Part shown: positions 23,601 through 35,173 of the stretch, in pieces
Layout of the letters: the number at the start of each line of letters is the position of its first letter
How positions within the stretch are numbered: position 1 is the first letter of the stretch
Assembly (NCBI GenBank): GCA_947034895.1
Contig: OX344762.1
Coordinates: 2,296,501 to 2,360,500 of the forward strand
Length of the DNA stretch: 64,000 nucleotides
Origin: Rhytidiadelphus loreus
Lineage: Eukaryota > Streptophyta > Bryopsida > Hypnales > Hylocomiaceae
Direction of reading: 5' to 3'
The notes under the pieces: model-generated
Told to the model about the DNA's origin: nothing
Seen by the model: the letters and a program-made list of their open reading frames with translations, nothing else
Database searches by the model: none
Program-made: the position numbers and the translations under genes

Positions 23601-26183
23601 TCAGAAGGTTTACGCTTGCGTTTCCATCGACAGTAGACCAAAATTGCTATTACAGTGATGAGTGCGAGTCCCACAACACCCCCAGCACTAGCACCCACGA
23701 CGATTGCAATGTTTGACTTGGCACAATTACTACACTTAGTAATTGCAGCGCCGGGGGCAGGGCCAGGGGCAGACTGGTTTCCTAAGAAAGGGTTCCCGGA
23801 ATACCTGGAAAAGAAGAAAGAGAATCAAACTGAGTAATTGCAGTATTTGCAACGGAAAATAATTTGTATATATATTGCAATTGAAAGTTTGAGAATCCCT
23901 ATGGAATTTTTGGTAGGGTTGATACAACTACATCTATTCACAACCCTGTGCTGATTAATGTAAAGTTTTTATAAATGGTAGCCTAAAATTAATGTGTCAG
24001 GTTTATTCACACAGTCAACATTCAACTTGCGTCAAGAGAACGAAATGATGAACTATTAGCACCGTATATACTAAACTGAAATTTATGATGCTACAGCCAT
24101 GTATTGTTATACTAGAGGATTTCGTTGTGCTGAAATTGTGCTGCTAATATGTGCACAAGTGCTAAGAACTTGGAAAAGTGGGACAGGTTTTCATTTTTAT
24201 TCATTTTATGATGCGATTAATCATTTGACAAAATCCTTTCAATGTGTCAGCAAGAGGAATATGGTCATTTTAAAAAAAAATCTTCAAGAACCTCTAACTC
24301 GGAAAGCAGTAAACAAAGAGAGTACTATAATGTGATCATTAAAAATATGCAAGTTACATGGAATAAGATTTTCAGTAGAATTGACCTGGCTTGAAAACTA
24401 CTGGAGGACATCATAGGGAGAAACTTCTCCAGGATTTACAAGGTCTCCGACTGGTCACAAAAATCCTTTGAAAGCCTCCCAATGATAGATAGTGTGGTCT
24501 CATTGTATCGAAGTGAGGACTTTGTCGAATACAATGAGCATACGGAGACCTCTCTCACCATGAATAATGGCAAAGATTTTCTTTCAGGATTCTATCTACA
24601 AGTTCTTCAAATAGTCTCAACTTATTGAAGATACAACAATGAATACAAAGTTAGTGACGCGAGAGAACTTACGTGAACCGGATCAGAGAATTAGCTGAAA
24701 GAAGACCCTCTGGAATTGGACCGCTGAAGTTATTATTCTGGACAGCCCTGCAAGAATTTCATGCCAATTTTCAGTTTCAGCGGCAGATCTGGAGCTTCTG
24801 GAACAAAACTTGAGAGCAGGAAATACGAGATCAAGCATACACTGTTCTAATTCATCCACTTGTGAGTAGAAGGTTACGAAACTTACAAGAGTCTCAGAGC
24901 TGCCATGCGTGTCAACCACTCTGGTAGCGGGCCACTGAGACTGTTGTTGGACAAGTCCCTGAGAAACACCCGAAGAATTAAGTTAAGCCACAAGCAACAG
25001 AGATTGATGTCTCTATGTCAAGACTCCTTTGGAATCTTAAAGTTGAGAAATACAGTAAGTTAACACAGAAGATTTCAATGTCTGGGCTCGACACAGGAAG
25101 ATTATTGCACTTTCCCTTTGTGTTAAATTTGGCATTCAATTCCCCAAGCCAAACGTGGCACTTCACAGAGGCATTGCATCTTTTCCTTGAACCTCAAGGG
25201 AGGATATTGAGACCATAGGGAATTTCATGGATTCCGGCATAATCATTTGGGATTATATTCATTCCGCCCTGGAGATAATTTGTATAAATTCCTTGGTCTC
25301 ACTTACCCTCCTCGCACAAGTTTCCTGTGAGATTGTTGTGTGTCACTCACACTCCTGGTGCAAGGTGAAACTTTCATGTGTGAGATCTTTCATTCACAGA
25401 ATTTATTCATTATCCAAAAAAATTCGCTCCGTTCAGAGATAAACTTTCTGGTTTGATTTCAAACAACCGATAAAAAGCCTTTCAGCTCTCCAGCACATTA
25501 AAAGACAATTATGGACATCGTATTTCTTCAAATGGCGGATTTCAGTGATATCGTTTGTCTCAGTTGACCGACTGAAAATTCAGATCTATTTCAGTCCTAA
25601 TTTTTAGAGCTTGAAAGTGCCAGCTTCAGGGCTCGAGGCACTTTTATTAACAGCAAAATTTGGATCTCTGAAACACGGCATTTTAACAAATGTGAGTATC
25701 GTTGATATTTATAAACTATCTGCAATTGCAGTTCAAATCGTCGGGACAACTCACAAGCTGGTGAGGTCCCAGAGGTTGGCAAAACTGGCTGGAAGTGTAC
25801 CCACCAGCTGATATCCAGAAAGATTCCTGCACACACTCAACCAGAGCACCAAGAATTTGCCAACACTATTAGCAGCAATCCACAAACAAGAAGTCCTCCA
25901 GGAAGAAATTTCTTACTGTTGATGTAAAACCAGCCTTTTTGACCTCCTTTATTGATTACCCGCTTTCCTCTCTGCTGCCATTCTTAAGTGGTGAATTTCA
26001 CCTTTGAGCAAAGTACCCCATCAAAAGAGGGAATTTGTACTTACACAGCAGTGATCACAGGCTCTGGCGCTGTAGTTGGATCAGGGATTCTGCAAGTAAT
26101 CCAGTCATGAGGGAAGGGAAGACATGGATCGCCACTCCATTCCGTCAAATTCAAGCTATTCTTGATGTCTTCAATTGCCAGTG
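20623..26183 (-). pseudogene. Receptor-like kinase RLK-A, lacking the ectodomain and carrying a stop
   Basis: Copy of RLK-B with the 11 downstream exons: 26183-26045 (hinge with WSGDPC), 25826-25755, 24958-24887 and 24747-24673 (LRRs), 23804-23578 (membrane segment), 23398-23205 ([11 protein letters not shown], invariant Lys in VAVKV), 22906-22783, 22379-22311, 22047-21855 ([11 protein letters not shown]), 21279-21144 and 20925-20623. Splice sites agree with RLK-B exon by exon. The first three exons of RLK-B (signal peptide and malectin-like domain) have no counterpart, because homology stops near 26240. In the last exon a TAA at 20863-20865 lies in frame and removes kinase subdomains X-XI. 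A 4-residue insertion (PAPG type) before the membrane segment is in frame. It is probably non-functional. Confidence 0.85.
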
Positions 26184-27446
26184 CTGCAGATCAGCAGTTC
26201 CATTGAGTTTCGGTCAGCTTCCTAAACTTCGAATTTCAGTTATGTACCTATTTGGATGGAGCGCTTTCAAAAACGAACTTTGACCCTAAATAACTTTTGC
26301 ATACAATATCCAAATGTGGTGTTCTTTGGTGCATTGGAACCTCCTTTCACTTGCCAACATGAATATGTGAGAATTTGACCAGTTTCATAATAGCAACTAG
26401 GCTCAGTAGTAAAAAGTGACGGTTTTGGGTGTACCCACCTTAAAGCTTTCTATTGGTATCAAGAACAGAACCTCTCACATAGCAACAAAGTCCTTGCATT
26501 CTTTCTCCAAGGATAAGTGCATGAACTTTCTTTCTTGTTGGTTGAACCTTTGTGAATTTTGAAGTTTTTATAAATAAAAAAATAAAAAAATACTTCTATT
26601 TTTATTTTATTATATTGTGGCAATGACATAGGGAACACTAGTGTCAATAAAGTGGCGTGTACAAACAAATTTGCCATGATGCAAACGTCCTCAATGCCCT
26701 TCTCCAACTCTGTAGCATGTGCATCAACAAAGACTCACCCTACTATTTATTTGAAGAATACTTAGGCTCATTGTTTGTAGTCTTATATTCAACATTCATA
26801 CCCCTAGCTCGATCAATTTCAACAGTGTGAGTGTCAAATGATCTATTTTGGAATTTCAATATTTATTGTATTAGGTGTCTTTTTTTTAAATCTTCAAATA
26901 AAATTTTCTTGATATTGCAATTGGTTTGTAAATTGAACAAACTTTGGACATACTTAAATAAGCTTGTTGTTTTTGAATTCATCGTGCTAGGGTCTTATAA
27001 CACCATTTATCCATGTGAGATAAAGTTGACATGCTATAATTATTTATAAAACTACCCCAAACATAGTGGAGTGCACAATGTACACCATGACCTAGATTTT
27101 CAAGTATAGGCCTATTCAAATTTCTTCATATATAATATAATCTCTGGAGGTAAAGATTTTTTCAATCCAAAGTCTCTTCTACTTTGAACTAGAGCCAACC
27201 ATTGAAAGTACGTAAGATAACCAAACCTACTATAGACTAATTAAAAGTCAATTAGGTTTTAATTTTTCTCTCTTACATACCAATGTAGTAAAAATTGTTG
27301 ATACAATAAATAATCGGTTTTCAAATGGTTGGAATTGAAGCTCAAAGTGTTGGAATTGGGTTGAAGTCACCATTCATGCACTCGATGAACATCACCATGT
27401 GGTTTCTACACATGGCAAAAGGTTCATTCATTATTCTACAATCTAA

Positions 27447-27597
27447 GGGCCTATTTACACCAAAAATCTTTGGGTTGAAGTCCAAAGAAATGTAGTGTTT
27501 TGAATGGAAAATAGCTATGACCCAAAGTGAAGACCCAATCAAAACACTACATTTTTTTGGCTCCAACGTAACCAAGTTTTTGGATGTAAACATGCCT
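27447..27597. mobile_element. Tourist-like MITE, 151 bp
   Basis: Ends are GGGCCTATTTACACCAAAAA and the complement of TTTTTGGATGTAAACATGCCT. TAA stands on both sides (27444-27446 and 27598-27600). A TAA target and GGGC-type ends of this form are known for Tourist (PIF/Harbinger) MITEs. The interior is partly palindromic, with GTAGTGTTTTGA and its complement TCAAAACACTAC. Confidence 0.7.
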
Positions 27598-27896
27598 TAA
27601 AGGGAACACTTTGAATTGCACAATCTAAAAGAATCATATTAACATCGAAAAGGGCAAGAGTATTCCCCTTTTATGATCTATAATGGGAAGCTATGTAATT
27701 TTGCTTTGACCACCTATAATATGCCTTTTCTTTTTCAAAAGTGAGTTGACCAAAATACATAAAATGTTTTTTTGAATCGCTTCTCTTTTGCAAAAAAATA
27801 ATAATTATAAATCCAATAGGTTCTATGTGCAATGACCAAAATGGTTTACAATGAGTTTCTTACCTTAGTTGAATAATTTCAAAACATTCTTAAATG

Positions 27897-28475
27897 TTAA
27901 CCCCTAAAGTCCCATTGTGTTAACGTGACAAAATAAATTTTGGATAGACTCCTAAGTGCTAAGGTCTTGAAGCGTCAATGTCGTCGCTTCCAAGGCGTTG
28001 CTTGCTTTCCTTCTCTTGCAGAGTATCTATCGGGAGTGCAAATTTCATAATGTTCATCATGTAAGTACAAAAAAATCGCACCTGTTGCCTTAATTTTCGA
28101 GGAAAGTCCCCTGGGTTCCAGTCATACAGCTTGAAGGAGATTCAGCCAGTTGGGCACTGACAAACAGAAACCTCTTAGTGTCATACAAACTGGTATCAAA
28201 CCCTGAGAAGAAAAAATCAATAAGTGCAAGGATTCGTCATGGATTTTGAGAAGATAATGAACCTCACAACAACATACTCTGACTACAAAGATGTCAAAGC
28301 AGAAAAACGACCTTGCGTATGACTGAGAGAACAAATATAGCTACGGAGCTACACAGCTGGACTCACCGAAAATGCATACTTGTCGAACCTTGGAATGGCA
28401 CGAGATGTCGACTCAAAACCATGCGAAGGTAAGCTCTCATTAACGTTTGGAGAGTCCTGGGCATTTAGGGGTTAA
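27897..28475. mobile_element. TTAA/CCCCTAAAG inverted-repeat element
   Basis: Flanked by TTAA (27897-27900 and 28472-28475). It starts CCCCTAAAGTCCCATTGTG and ends GGGCATTTAGGGG. The start matches the element at 7163 through CCATTGT...GACAAAAT...ATTTTGG, so both belong to one family. No protein is encoded. Confidence 0.65.
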
Positions 28476-28689
28476 GATCCTACAAAAAAAATGTCCATTC
28501 AAATGATGGAATCCACTTAAAATAGAGGAAAGCGATGGTAATGAGTTACTTGCGTGAAGGCTAATTAAAACTGCATTGTTGATCTATCAAGGTACAATCC
28601 TACTCCCTGTTTCTCGTTACAATCCTGTTTCTGCTAAAGAATATTCACATCCACCAGGGATGGCGGTGGCGATGGCGAGCACCACCCGT

Positions 28690-30392
28690 CTAAAGCTCCG
28701 CTAGAGCCTTGACGTTGATGGGGTAGGCGTTTGTGGCATCTCCAGTAAAGATCAACTTGAAGAGAATGCGTACAACGACCTCACTAGGGTGCAGAATATC
28801 CCAGAACAGTGACTTGGAGGGGCGTTTGCAGAAATCCGCCACCGCGTTTGGCAGCTGGTCCGGCACGGGCTTCCCGCACTGCACTTGCGCATTCAGAAAA
28901 CCAGCGCCATAGTAAGCAGATGTCGCATTCCTCAAGCCGGAGGATGCGTCATTTGAGATGATGGCCGAGAAAGCGTCGAACGTGAAGCCAATGACGATGT
29001 TGAAGTCAGGATAGGCGGCGCGGAGTCCATCGACCACTTGCCTCAAAGCCACGTTGAACGCTAACGCCAGTTGGTTGGCTTCCACCAGGCATTCGCCAGG
29101 TTGAGTAGGGTTGAAGGCTCTTGCGCGAGGTGCACATCCGATGGGGCCAAGTTCGAGAACCACCACCTTCCTTGCTCCACCGTTGTACAACGCCTGCAAT
29201 TGTCACAAGATCCATCTCCTTCAATTTTTGCTATAGATCGATCTCAATATGTTCTGAAAACGATCAAGAACAGCATGCAATGAACAGTCGGCCGTTGATT
29301 TTTTACAGTAGGATCATATATCGATTAGTCGAATTGGACATATATAATCGCTGAACCCCTGATCATTAATTAGAAGTTGAAACCGGAGTTGAAACAGATA
29401 GGAGAGCTAGTTAATATGCAATGCAAAGTCTTCATCGAATTAAGGGAACAGTAGAGAGCACGGATTGGAGGCTAGCTTACAAGGAGAGTTTTCTGGTAAT
29501 TGCGGATTACGGAAGCAAGAAAGTCGGTGGCGTTCATCTCCTGCTGGAGCGTAGTGTTGGAGAGGAACGCGTTAAGATCGTTGGAGCCGCTGATGATGAA
29601 GAATATGGACTTGGAGATGAGAGTGTTTGTGGTCTCCACTCCCAGTTGCTATTGCAAGATCGATTTTGCAGTCCCGAACTGTTGTACTTGGACACTCATT
29701 GGGACCACCTGAGGGAAGTCCATGCAACCATGGCCAAATCAGTACTGGTGAACAGTAGTTATATATTCAAGCTTCTAGTATCTGGAGAAATACACAGATT
29801 GATCTCAATTGTGAGATTATAGAGAGATCAAAGGACTTACTAAGCCTTGGCCGGTGGAATCGAGGAGACCACTCCCAACTGAGGCGAAGTTGACGCCTTT
29901 GGTGTAGGAAGCATTTGGCTGCAGGAACGGGGGTGCGAAGGGGAGTCCCAATGCTTGAACTGTTCCAATGCAACCCAATTGCAAATTATAATCATAGCAT
30001 TCACAAATCATAAATCTGCTTCCGTTCCTTTTGGAATTAAAGCCAACACGAAGCACTGGAAATTATCGTACTCCTTGACAAAGCTCAGGTAATAATTCAA
30101 CAAGTACGTCATCACTTGATAGCGGGCACTTACCAAGGAAATCCACAACGAGCCGGCCGTTAGAGAAGCGTCCCGTGGGCCTTCTGAAGAATGTCTTGCC
30201 GTAGGGAGGAAAGTCGGCCTTGGATGTGGCCTGGGGCAAGTAGTTGTTGGTTCCCACATCAACTAACGAGTCGCCCAATGCAAAAAAAGCAGGTACGTCG
30301 AAGCTCCGTAGCGACCTCGCGGCGTCCACGGCCGGCATCCCAGAGAAAAGCACAGCTGCAACTAACACCAGCATGACCATTCTGAAACCCAT
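28690..30392 (-). pseudogene. GDSL esterase/lipase G2, with an in-frame TAG
   Basis: Exons are 30392-30134, 29959-29841, 29708-29481 and 29193-28690, with the same lengths and phases as G3 (259, 119, 228 and 504 nt). Exon 1 has the signal peptide and LGDSLVDVG, exon 2 has GVNFASVGSGLLDST, and exon 4 has WDILHPSE, where the usual Thr after HP is Ser. In exon 3 codon 20 is TAG (29651-29649) where G1 and G3 read CAG within ILQQELGVE, so the product would end before the GSND block and lose the catalytic Asp and His. An ATG 10 codons further upstream (30422) is also in frame; I chose 30392 to match the paralogues. It is more diverged from G1 and G3 than those are from each other. Confidence 0.85.
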
Positions 30393-30920
30393 GTTATGGC
30401 TAGTTGCAATTGAGCTTCGCATTCTTGTAAGCTCCTATCTCCAGTGAGTCCAAACCACCTTCCTTGAGAATCTTGACCAAAAATTACACCGTACCGCACG
30501 AGCTGCAATATTCAAAAGAACCGTGACAAGCTTGAATCTGTATGTAATCGATCCGAATCGTTGGAGGGACTGAATTCGATCACTTTCAGCTGCTGCTGAA
30601 GCCCCGAGACTGAGACAGTGGAAGATTGTGTGTATTGATGTTTGTAAGAAGTTCAACACTTGGAGGTTTTATAGTTGGCTTGCGATCAGTTGGAATCCAC
30701 GCGCTGTAGAAGCCCGCAGCATCAGGTTCCATGTGAAGCCAGGAAGGTGCGATGTAAGGAGCAACCGGCCGCTGCGTGTTCACTGTCCAGTCAACCGGGT
30801 GCTCAAACCGGACAAAGTCAAGGGCCTCCGCAACGTGTATTTTGGGAACAGGACCTGCCACAAGCCTTCTCAGCACTGGCGCAATTCTGGAGGCGCAATT
30901 TCGCCCCAAAAACACACTCA

Positions 30921-32109
30921 GAGCATCGCCACCAGTTGCACTCCAAATGACCACTGTACCCAAAATTGGCGAGGGCTTTGGAGTCCCGTGAGATGTGGTT
31001 GTGCCGTGATCACATAGTGATCCCCACCAACAACCCTCTAAAATTGGATTGAGCATAATTTTTCAAGTGCCACTAAGGCACCGGACAGTGTGGCTTATTT
31101 TTGGAGCTACAAATTTTAGGATTGAGTTTTTTGTTTTGCAATGGATCTATGGATTTAAATTAAAAACTTTATCTTGTACCCCACATGAACACATAGTAAT
31201 GGATTAAAAATGAAACTTTTAAAAATAATACTCCACATGAACACATAGTAATGGACTAAAAATAAAACTTTTTATCTTGTACCCCACATGAACACATAGT
31301 AATGGACTAAAAATAAAAGGTTTATCTTTTACATTAAAGTTATGTATAACTTATACATGTACTTGTTAATATTTATAGAACTTATAATTTTAAGTTTGAA
31401 TGAAATCTTATATAATGTTATGTTTTTATATAAAATGTCTTTTATTATTTTTCCCATCCTTCAAGAGTGTGGTGTGTGTATTGAAACTTTTGGTTTCAAA
31501 GCGTCCACATATTCTTGAGGGTACACATGGGAAAAAGGCTTGTTCGTGTTGTAGTGCTCTATGATATGTCTCCAAAAATTTCCACTCTTCTGTCTAGTCC
31601 CTTACTTTGGGTTTTATAAGGCTGTGTAAAAAAGAAAAACAAAGTTACTTCTCTTCCACCTCACAAAAATTTGCAAAAATTTGCAAAATAATATGAATTT
31701 TTTTTAGACTTGTATTCATCTCTAAAAAATAAAAACAAAATTTGTCTTTTATATGTAGCTGCTTAATCAATAGAATGAATAGAATAGCACATCTACTAAA
31801 AAAAAAAGTACAGTTGTTTGTCCTCATCCTCACAAAAGTTCTTCCCCTTCTTCGCACCCCCCATTATCCTCCATTGCATCCACGTTGACATCCACTGTGC
31901 CCACAGTCTTTGTTGACCAAGTTAGCGTTGAGTGTAACATTGCCCTCTACAAAGGCCCTTTGTTGCCGGGCAAATGTAGAAGTGACGGGATAAACGGCAA
32001 AAATAGTACCGTGACGTGATGTTGGTGTGGAGCCATTTTCCGCTACCCAAGCACGGCAAGTGCTATGTACCGTTGCCGAGACCTTTGGAGACAACTGGTG
32101 GCGATGCTC
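30921..32109. mobile_element. Inverted-repeat element with GAGCATCGCCACCAGTTG ends
   Basis: GAGCATCGCCACCAGTTG at 30921 has its complement CAACTGGTGGCGATGCTC ending at 32109. TCA stands on both sides. The GC-rich outer parts enclose an AT-rich core with a three-copy tandem repeat. The long interior makes the pairing moderately certain. Confidence 0.5.
31163..31330. repeat. Tandem repeat, about 51-bp unit, three copies
   Basis: The motif CCACATGAACACATAGTAAT recurs at about 31181, 31233 and 31283, followed each time by GGAYTAAAAATRAAA. Small substitutions separate the copies. Confidence 0.85.
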
Positions 32110-32608
32110 TCAGTGTCCCACACAGGTAAGAGCAACCCCACGGCAAGGCACCAAGGGGCCAAGACACGGCCAGTGCGCGGGCCGGCGCTGACTTTTTCCC
32201 CACGGCAGAGTAGAAATTAATGGCCGGCCACGCCAATTTGTGCAGAGGGAACGGGCAAATGGTGCACCTTGCGCGTGCCGCGCTAAGTGAGTTATACACA
32301 GTTTCCCATGTATCGACGACGAGCTGGCCGTCAGATGTGCTCCAGGCTAGGCACATCACATCAGGCTCTGTATCAGGCGCAGAAGGCTATTGCCATATTC
32401 CTAGTAGCGGAGAAACAAATCTTCTCCAGTGATTTAAATGCCAATAACATTGTTTCAATTAATTGCCATCAAGAAAAAACTTTGTAGGCAAAATGAACGA
32501 ATAGTTTCCTTGATAGTCAGTGAGATGCTAGGGTGGAGAAGTTGTTTTTGTAATGAAATTTATTGTATCTAATGAATCCTTAAAAAGTATGGGATAATTT
32601 GAAGATCA

Positions 32609-33140
32609 TGAGAGCTTGATTGCTCATTGTCAAAATTTTAGAGTTGTGTTTGAAATAGAATTTCAAACCTCATGTAGGCATACTAGAATAATTGTTTTCA
32701 AAAAACTTTGAACTAAGTTAATGGGGGAATCAATTTAAATTTCATCTCCAAAAATCCTCTTGAAATTTCAATCCTTCAATAAAAAAGTTATGGACAAAGT
32801 TCAAAGAGGATGTTTGAAAATGTCAAAATAAATTCCCTTCCAACCCCTTTGTGAATTTTGTCCATAACTTTTTATTGAAGGATCAAAATTTCAAACGGAT
32901 TTTTGGAGATGAAAGTTAGATTGATTTTCCACATTAACTTGGTTCAACATTTTTGGAAAATTTTATTCTACTATGCTTAAATGAGGATTGAAATTCTACT
33001 TCATACACATCTCCTACTTTTGACTTAACTACCGCACATTTTTGGAAAAATTTATTCTACTATGCTTAAATGAGGTTTGAAATTCTACTTCATACACATC
33101 TCCTACTTTTGACTTAACTATGAGCGGTTGAGCTCCTACT
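32609..33140. mobile_element. Foldback element with an internal 88-bp duplication
   Basis: Facing arms: TTTCATCTCCAAAAATCC (about 32738-32756) against GGATTTTTGGAGATGAAAG (about 32899-32917), and CAATAAAAAAGTTATGGAC against GTCCATAACTTTTTATTG. The outer ends GAGAGCTTGATTGCTCATTG and GCGGTTGAGCTCC also pair loosely. In the right arm a unit of about 88 bp beginning CATTTTTGGAAAA is present twice in tandem (about 32948 and 33036). It is related to the foldback at 9228-9667. Confidence 0.6.
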
Positions 33141-33311
33141 AATTCTAATATACATATCTCACATGAATTGTTTTACCTCCTACGACACCATATATATAAC
33201 AAATTACCTTTTGAAAATCCCCCCAAAACAAACTAGAACTGTTTGAGAAGCAAAGCAAGATGGTCGATGAATTCAATTTTCTAGTTGAATATAAAGTTAG
33301 ATTTTTTATAG

Positions 33312-33900
33312 TCCCCGCGAGGACACTCCCCACGTTTTAGCAACCTACGTGTGGCGGAAAAAGTAATACAAGTAATACATTGGTAAATTTATTTATTTTT
33401 TCAAAAAATAAAATTATGGATAGATTTTACTACTTTAAAAGTTTATGTTTTGAATTATTGGTATTTTTTTATGCTAATATTAATTAGTTATAAAAAATTT
33501 AAGAAAAAAGATACACTGTAAAGCTGAAATAACTTTCACACCTCTATATTATATAAGAAAAAAAAAAATTGAAAAATGAATTTTTTTCTTTCTATACAAT
33601 AGCTTTCTATTGAAAGTTTATTTTGGTTGAATATTGATGCAATAATCATCTTCATGTGAGCTCTATAAATATTTTAGTTGAAGACCATGCCATTTTAGTT
33701 CATTTTCAACCCTTTCTCTAGACAATATATCTTATGTTATTTGGAATTGAAATTTTTGTCAATAGAAACCTTCAGTCATTGTTAAACAAAGCTCAAAATT
33801 TTAGGATGAAATTATAGTTTATTCAAAAGTAAATAGGGGGTCAAAAAATCACTCCGCCACACGTGGGTACCCCAAATATAGTGAGAGTGTCCTCCCCTAG
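33312..33900. mobile_element. MITE with GAGGACACTC ends and a 7-bp target repeat
   Basis: The end sequences CGAGGACACTCCCCAC and the complement of GTGAGAGTGTCCTCCCC form an inverted repeat, with GTGTGGCGGA also shared further in. TTTATAG occurs at 33305-33311 and 33901-33907. An interior stretch (AAAAGATACACTGTA...AACTTTCACACC) is shared in opposite orientation with 56876-57440, so the two are one family. Confidence 0.6.
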
Positions 33901-34671
33901 TTTATAGTTAAATTTTTAAGCCATGAAACAAGGTCAGATTGCATACTCCTCCTAGCGTGACCCCTATGGGGTAGAGGAGGAGCAGCAAGGCCGCGGTTTA
34001 CAAAAGAACATGCCAAACCTCACTTGGCAGCCCTGTTCAACAAGCCAGTTGTGGGATTGCCCTATTGTAAGTGAAAAATCCTAAGAGAATTGCATCACTA
34101 ATACTGCTCTAGTAATACTCTGAGCATTTAAAGCCATAGTTTCTAACCCTAAAAGGACATGGTCCTATTGCCATAAATTATTATAATTTTGGATGAATTA
34201 ATCCTAATGCCACTTTACCCAAAGAATGGTTGATGGATGTCTTTTCAAATCATTAGAGTTAATCATAAAGTGAGACTAAATTAGAGTTTTTTCCTTACCC
34301 ATCAAATAGCATGAAACAGACAATTGGGGATCAAACTCCTTTTTGGGTCCAAAATGGAACTCTTTTGAGTTTTCACTCTATTTTTGCCTTCACCAATGAA
34401 AACTCACAAGCATGTAGCATGTGGGAGTAGGGATTGTAACTCAAGACTAGAAACCATGAGTTTAGAGCTTAATTCAAGATGAAGTGGTAGACCACAATGC
34501 ATTTATTGTTGGGGACCACAATTTAAACTTAGCTTGCAACTCCAAGCCAAGTCCAAACCACTTTACAATTAATTCTATTGTAGAAATGAAGAATGCACCT
34601 ATTGATTAAAAAATGAGATCTTTTTTGGCAAAGTACCTTGGTGATAGATCTTGTCCTTCAAGGTTATTAAT

Positions 34672-35173
34672 AAGGTAGGGATGCCTGAAATTGCTATGTT
34701 TTCTACTATGTTAAGTTTGTATCATAAGAATATACCAATTTGTCCTATTAGTGCATGTTACGAAATGAATTTACATATCGTTATAACTCTTTATAAGGGA
34801 AGAATATCTTTACCAATGATATTTGTGATGGTTCATCAATATGAATTGCACTATTTCACATACATTGGATATGAATGTTCCTCCCTTACAAAAAGTCAGA
34901 ACCACATGCATTCTTAGAAAAAAATGAGTGTAATCAAATTTTATTTTTTTCTATTCTATTTGGCAAATGAAAGAAATTTTGAATGCATTCAAAAATTCAT
35001 CATTTGGATATTGTATACAAAAGTTATAATCATGGATCAAAGATTTTTGGATAGATGTTTTAAAATCATTTCTTCATCAATAGGTACATATTGATTTAGG
35101 AGATTTACATAGTGAAAGTATCTCATCAAATGTCATATTTAGGAACCTAAAGCATTTGGGTGTCCCTACCTTA
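34672..35173. mobile_element. Possible MITE with AAGGTAGGGA ends
   Basis: AAGGTAGGGATGCC at 34672 faces GGGTGTCCCTACCTT at 35159-35173. Flanking TA on both sides would suit a TA-target element. Support is limited to this short inverted repeat. An open frame at 34651-34917 (+) overlaps its end and shows no recognisable domain. Confidence 0.4.

Larger units (their letters stand above)
26184..28689. other. Spacer between RLK-A and G2
   Basis: No supportable gene. Similarity to the RLK-B intron ends near 26240, marking the point where RLK-A lost its 5' part. It contains a Tourist-like MITE at 27447-27597 and a TTAA/CCCCTAAA element at 27897-28475. The rest is unrecognised AT-rich sequence. Confidence 0.65.

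Noticed and set aside
31163..31330. A CRISPR-like array
   Set aside because: Three head-to-tail copies without unique spacers in a plant nuclear region; it is an ordinary tandem repeat.
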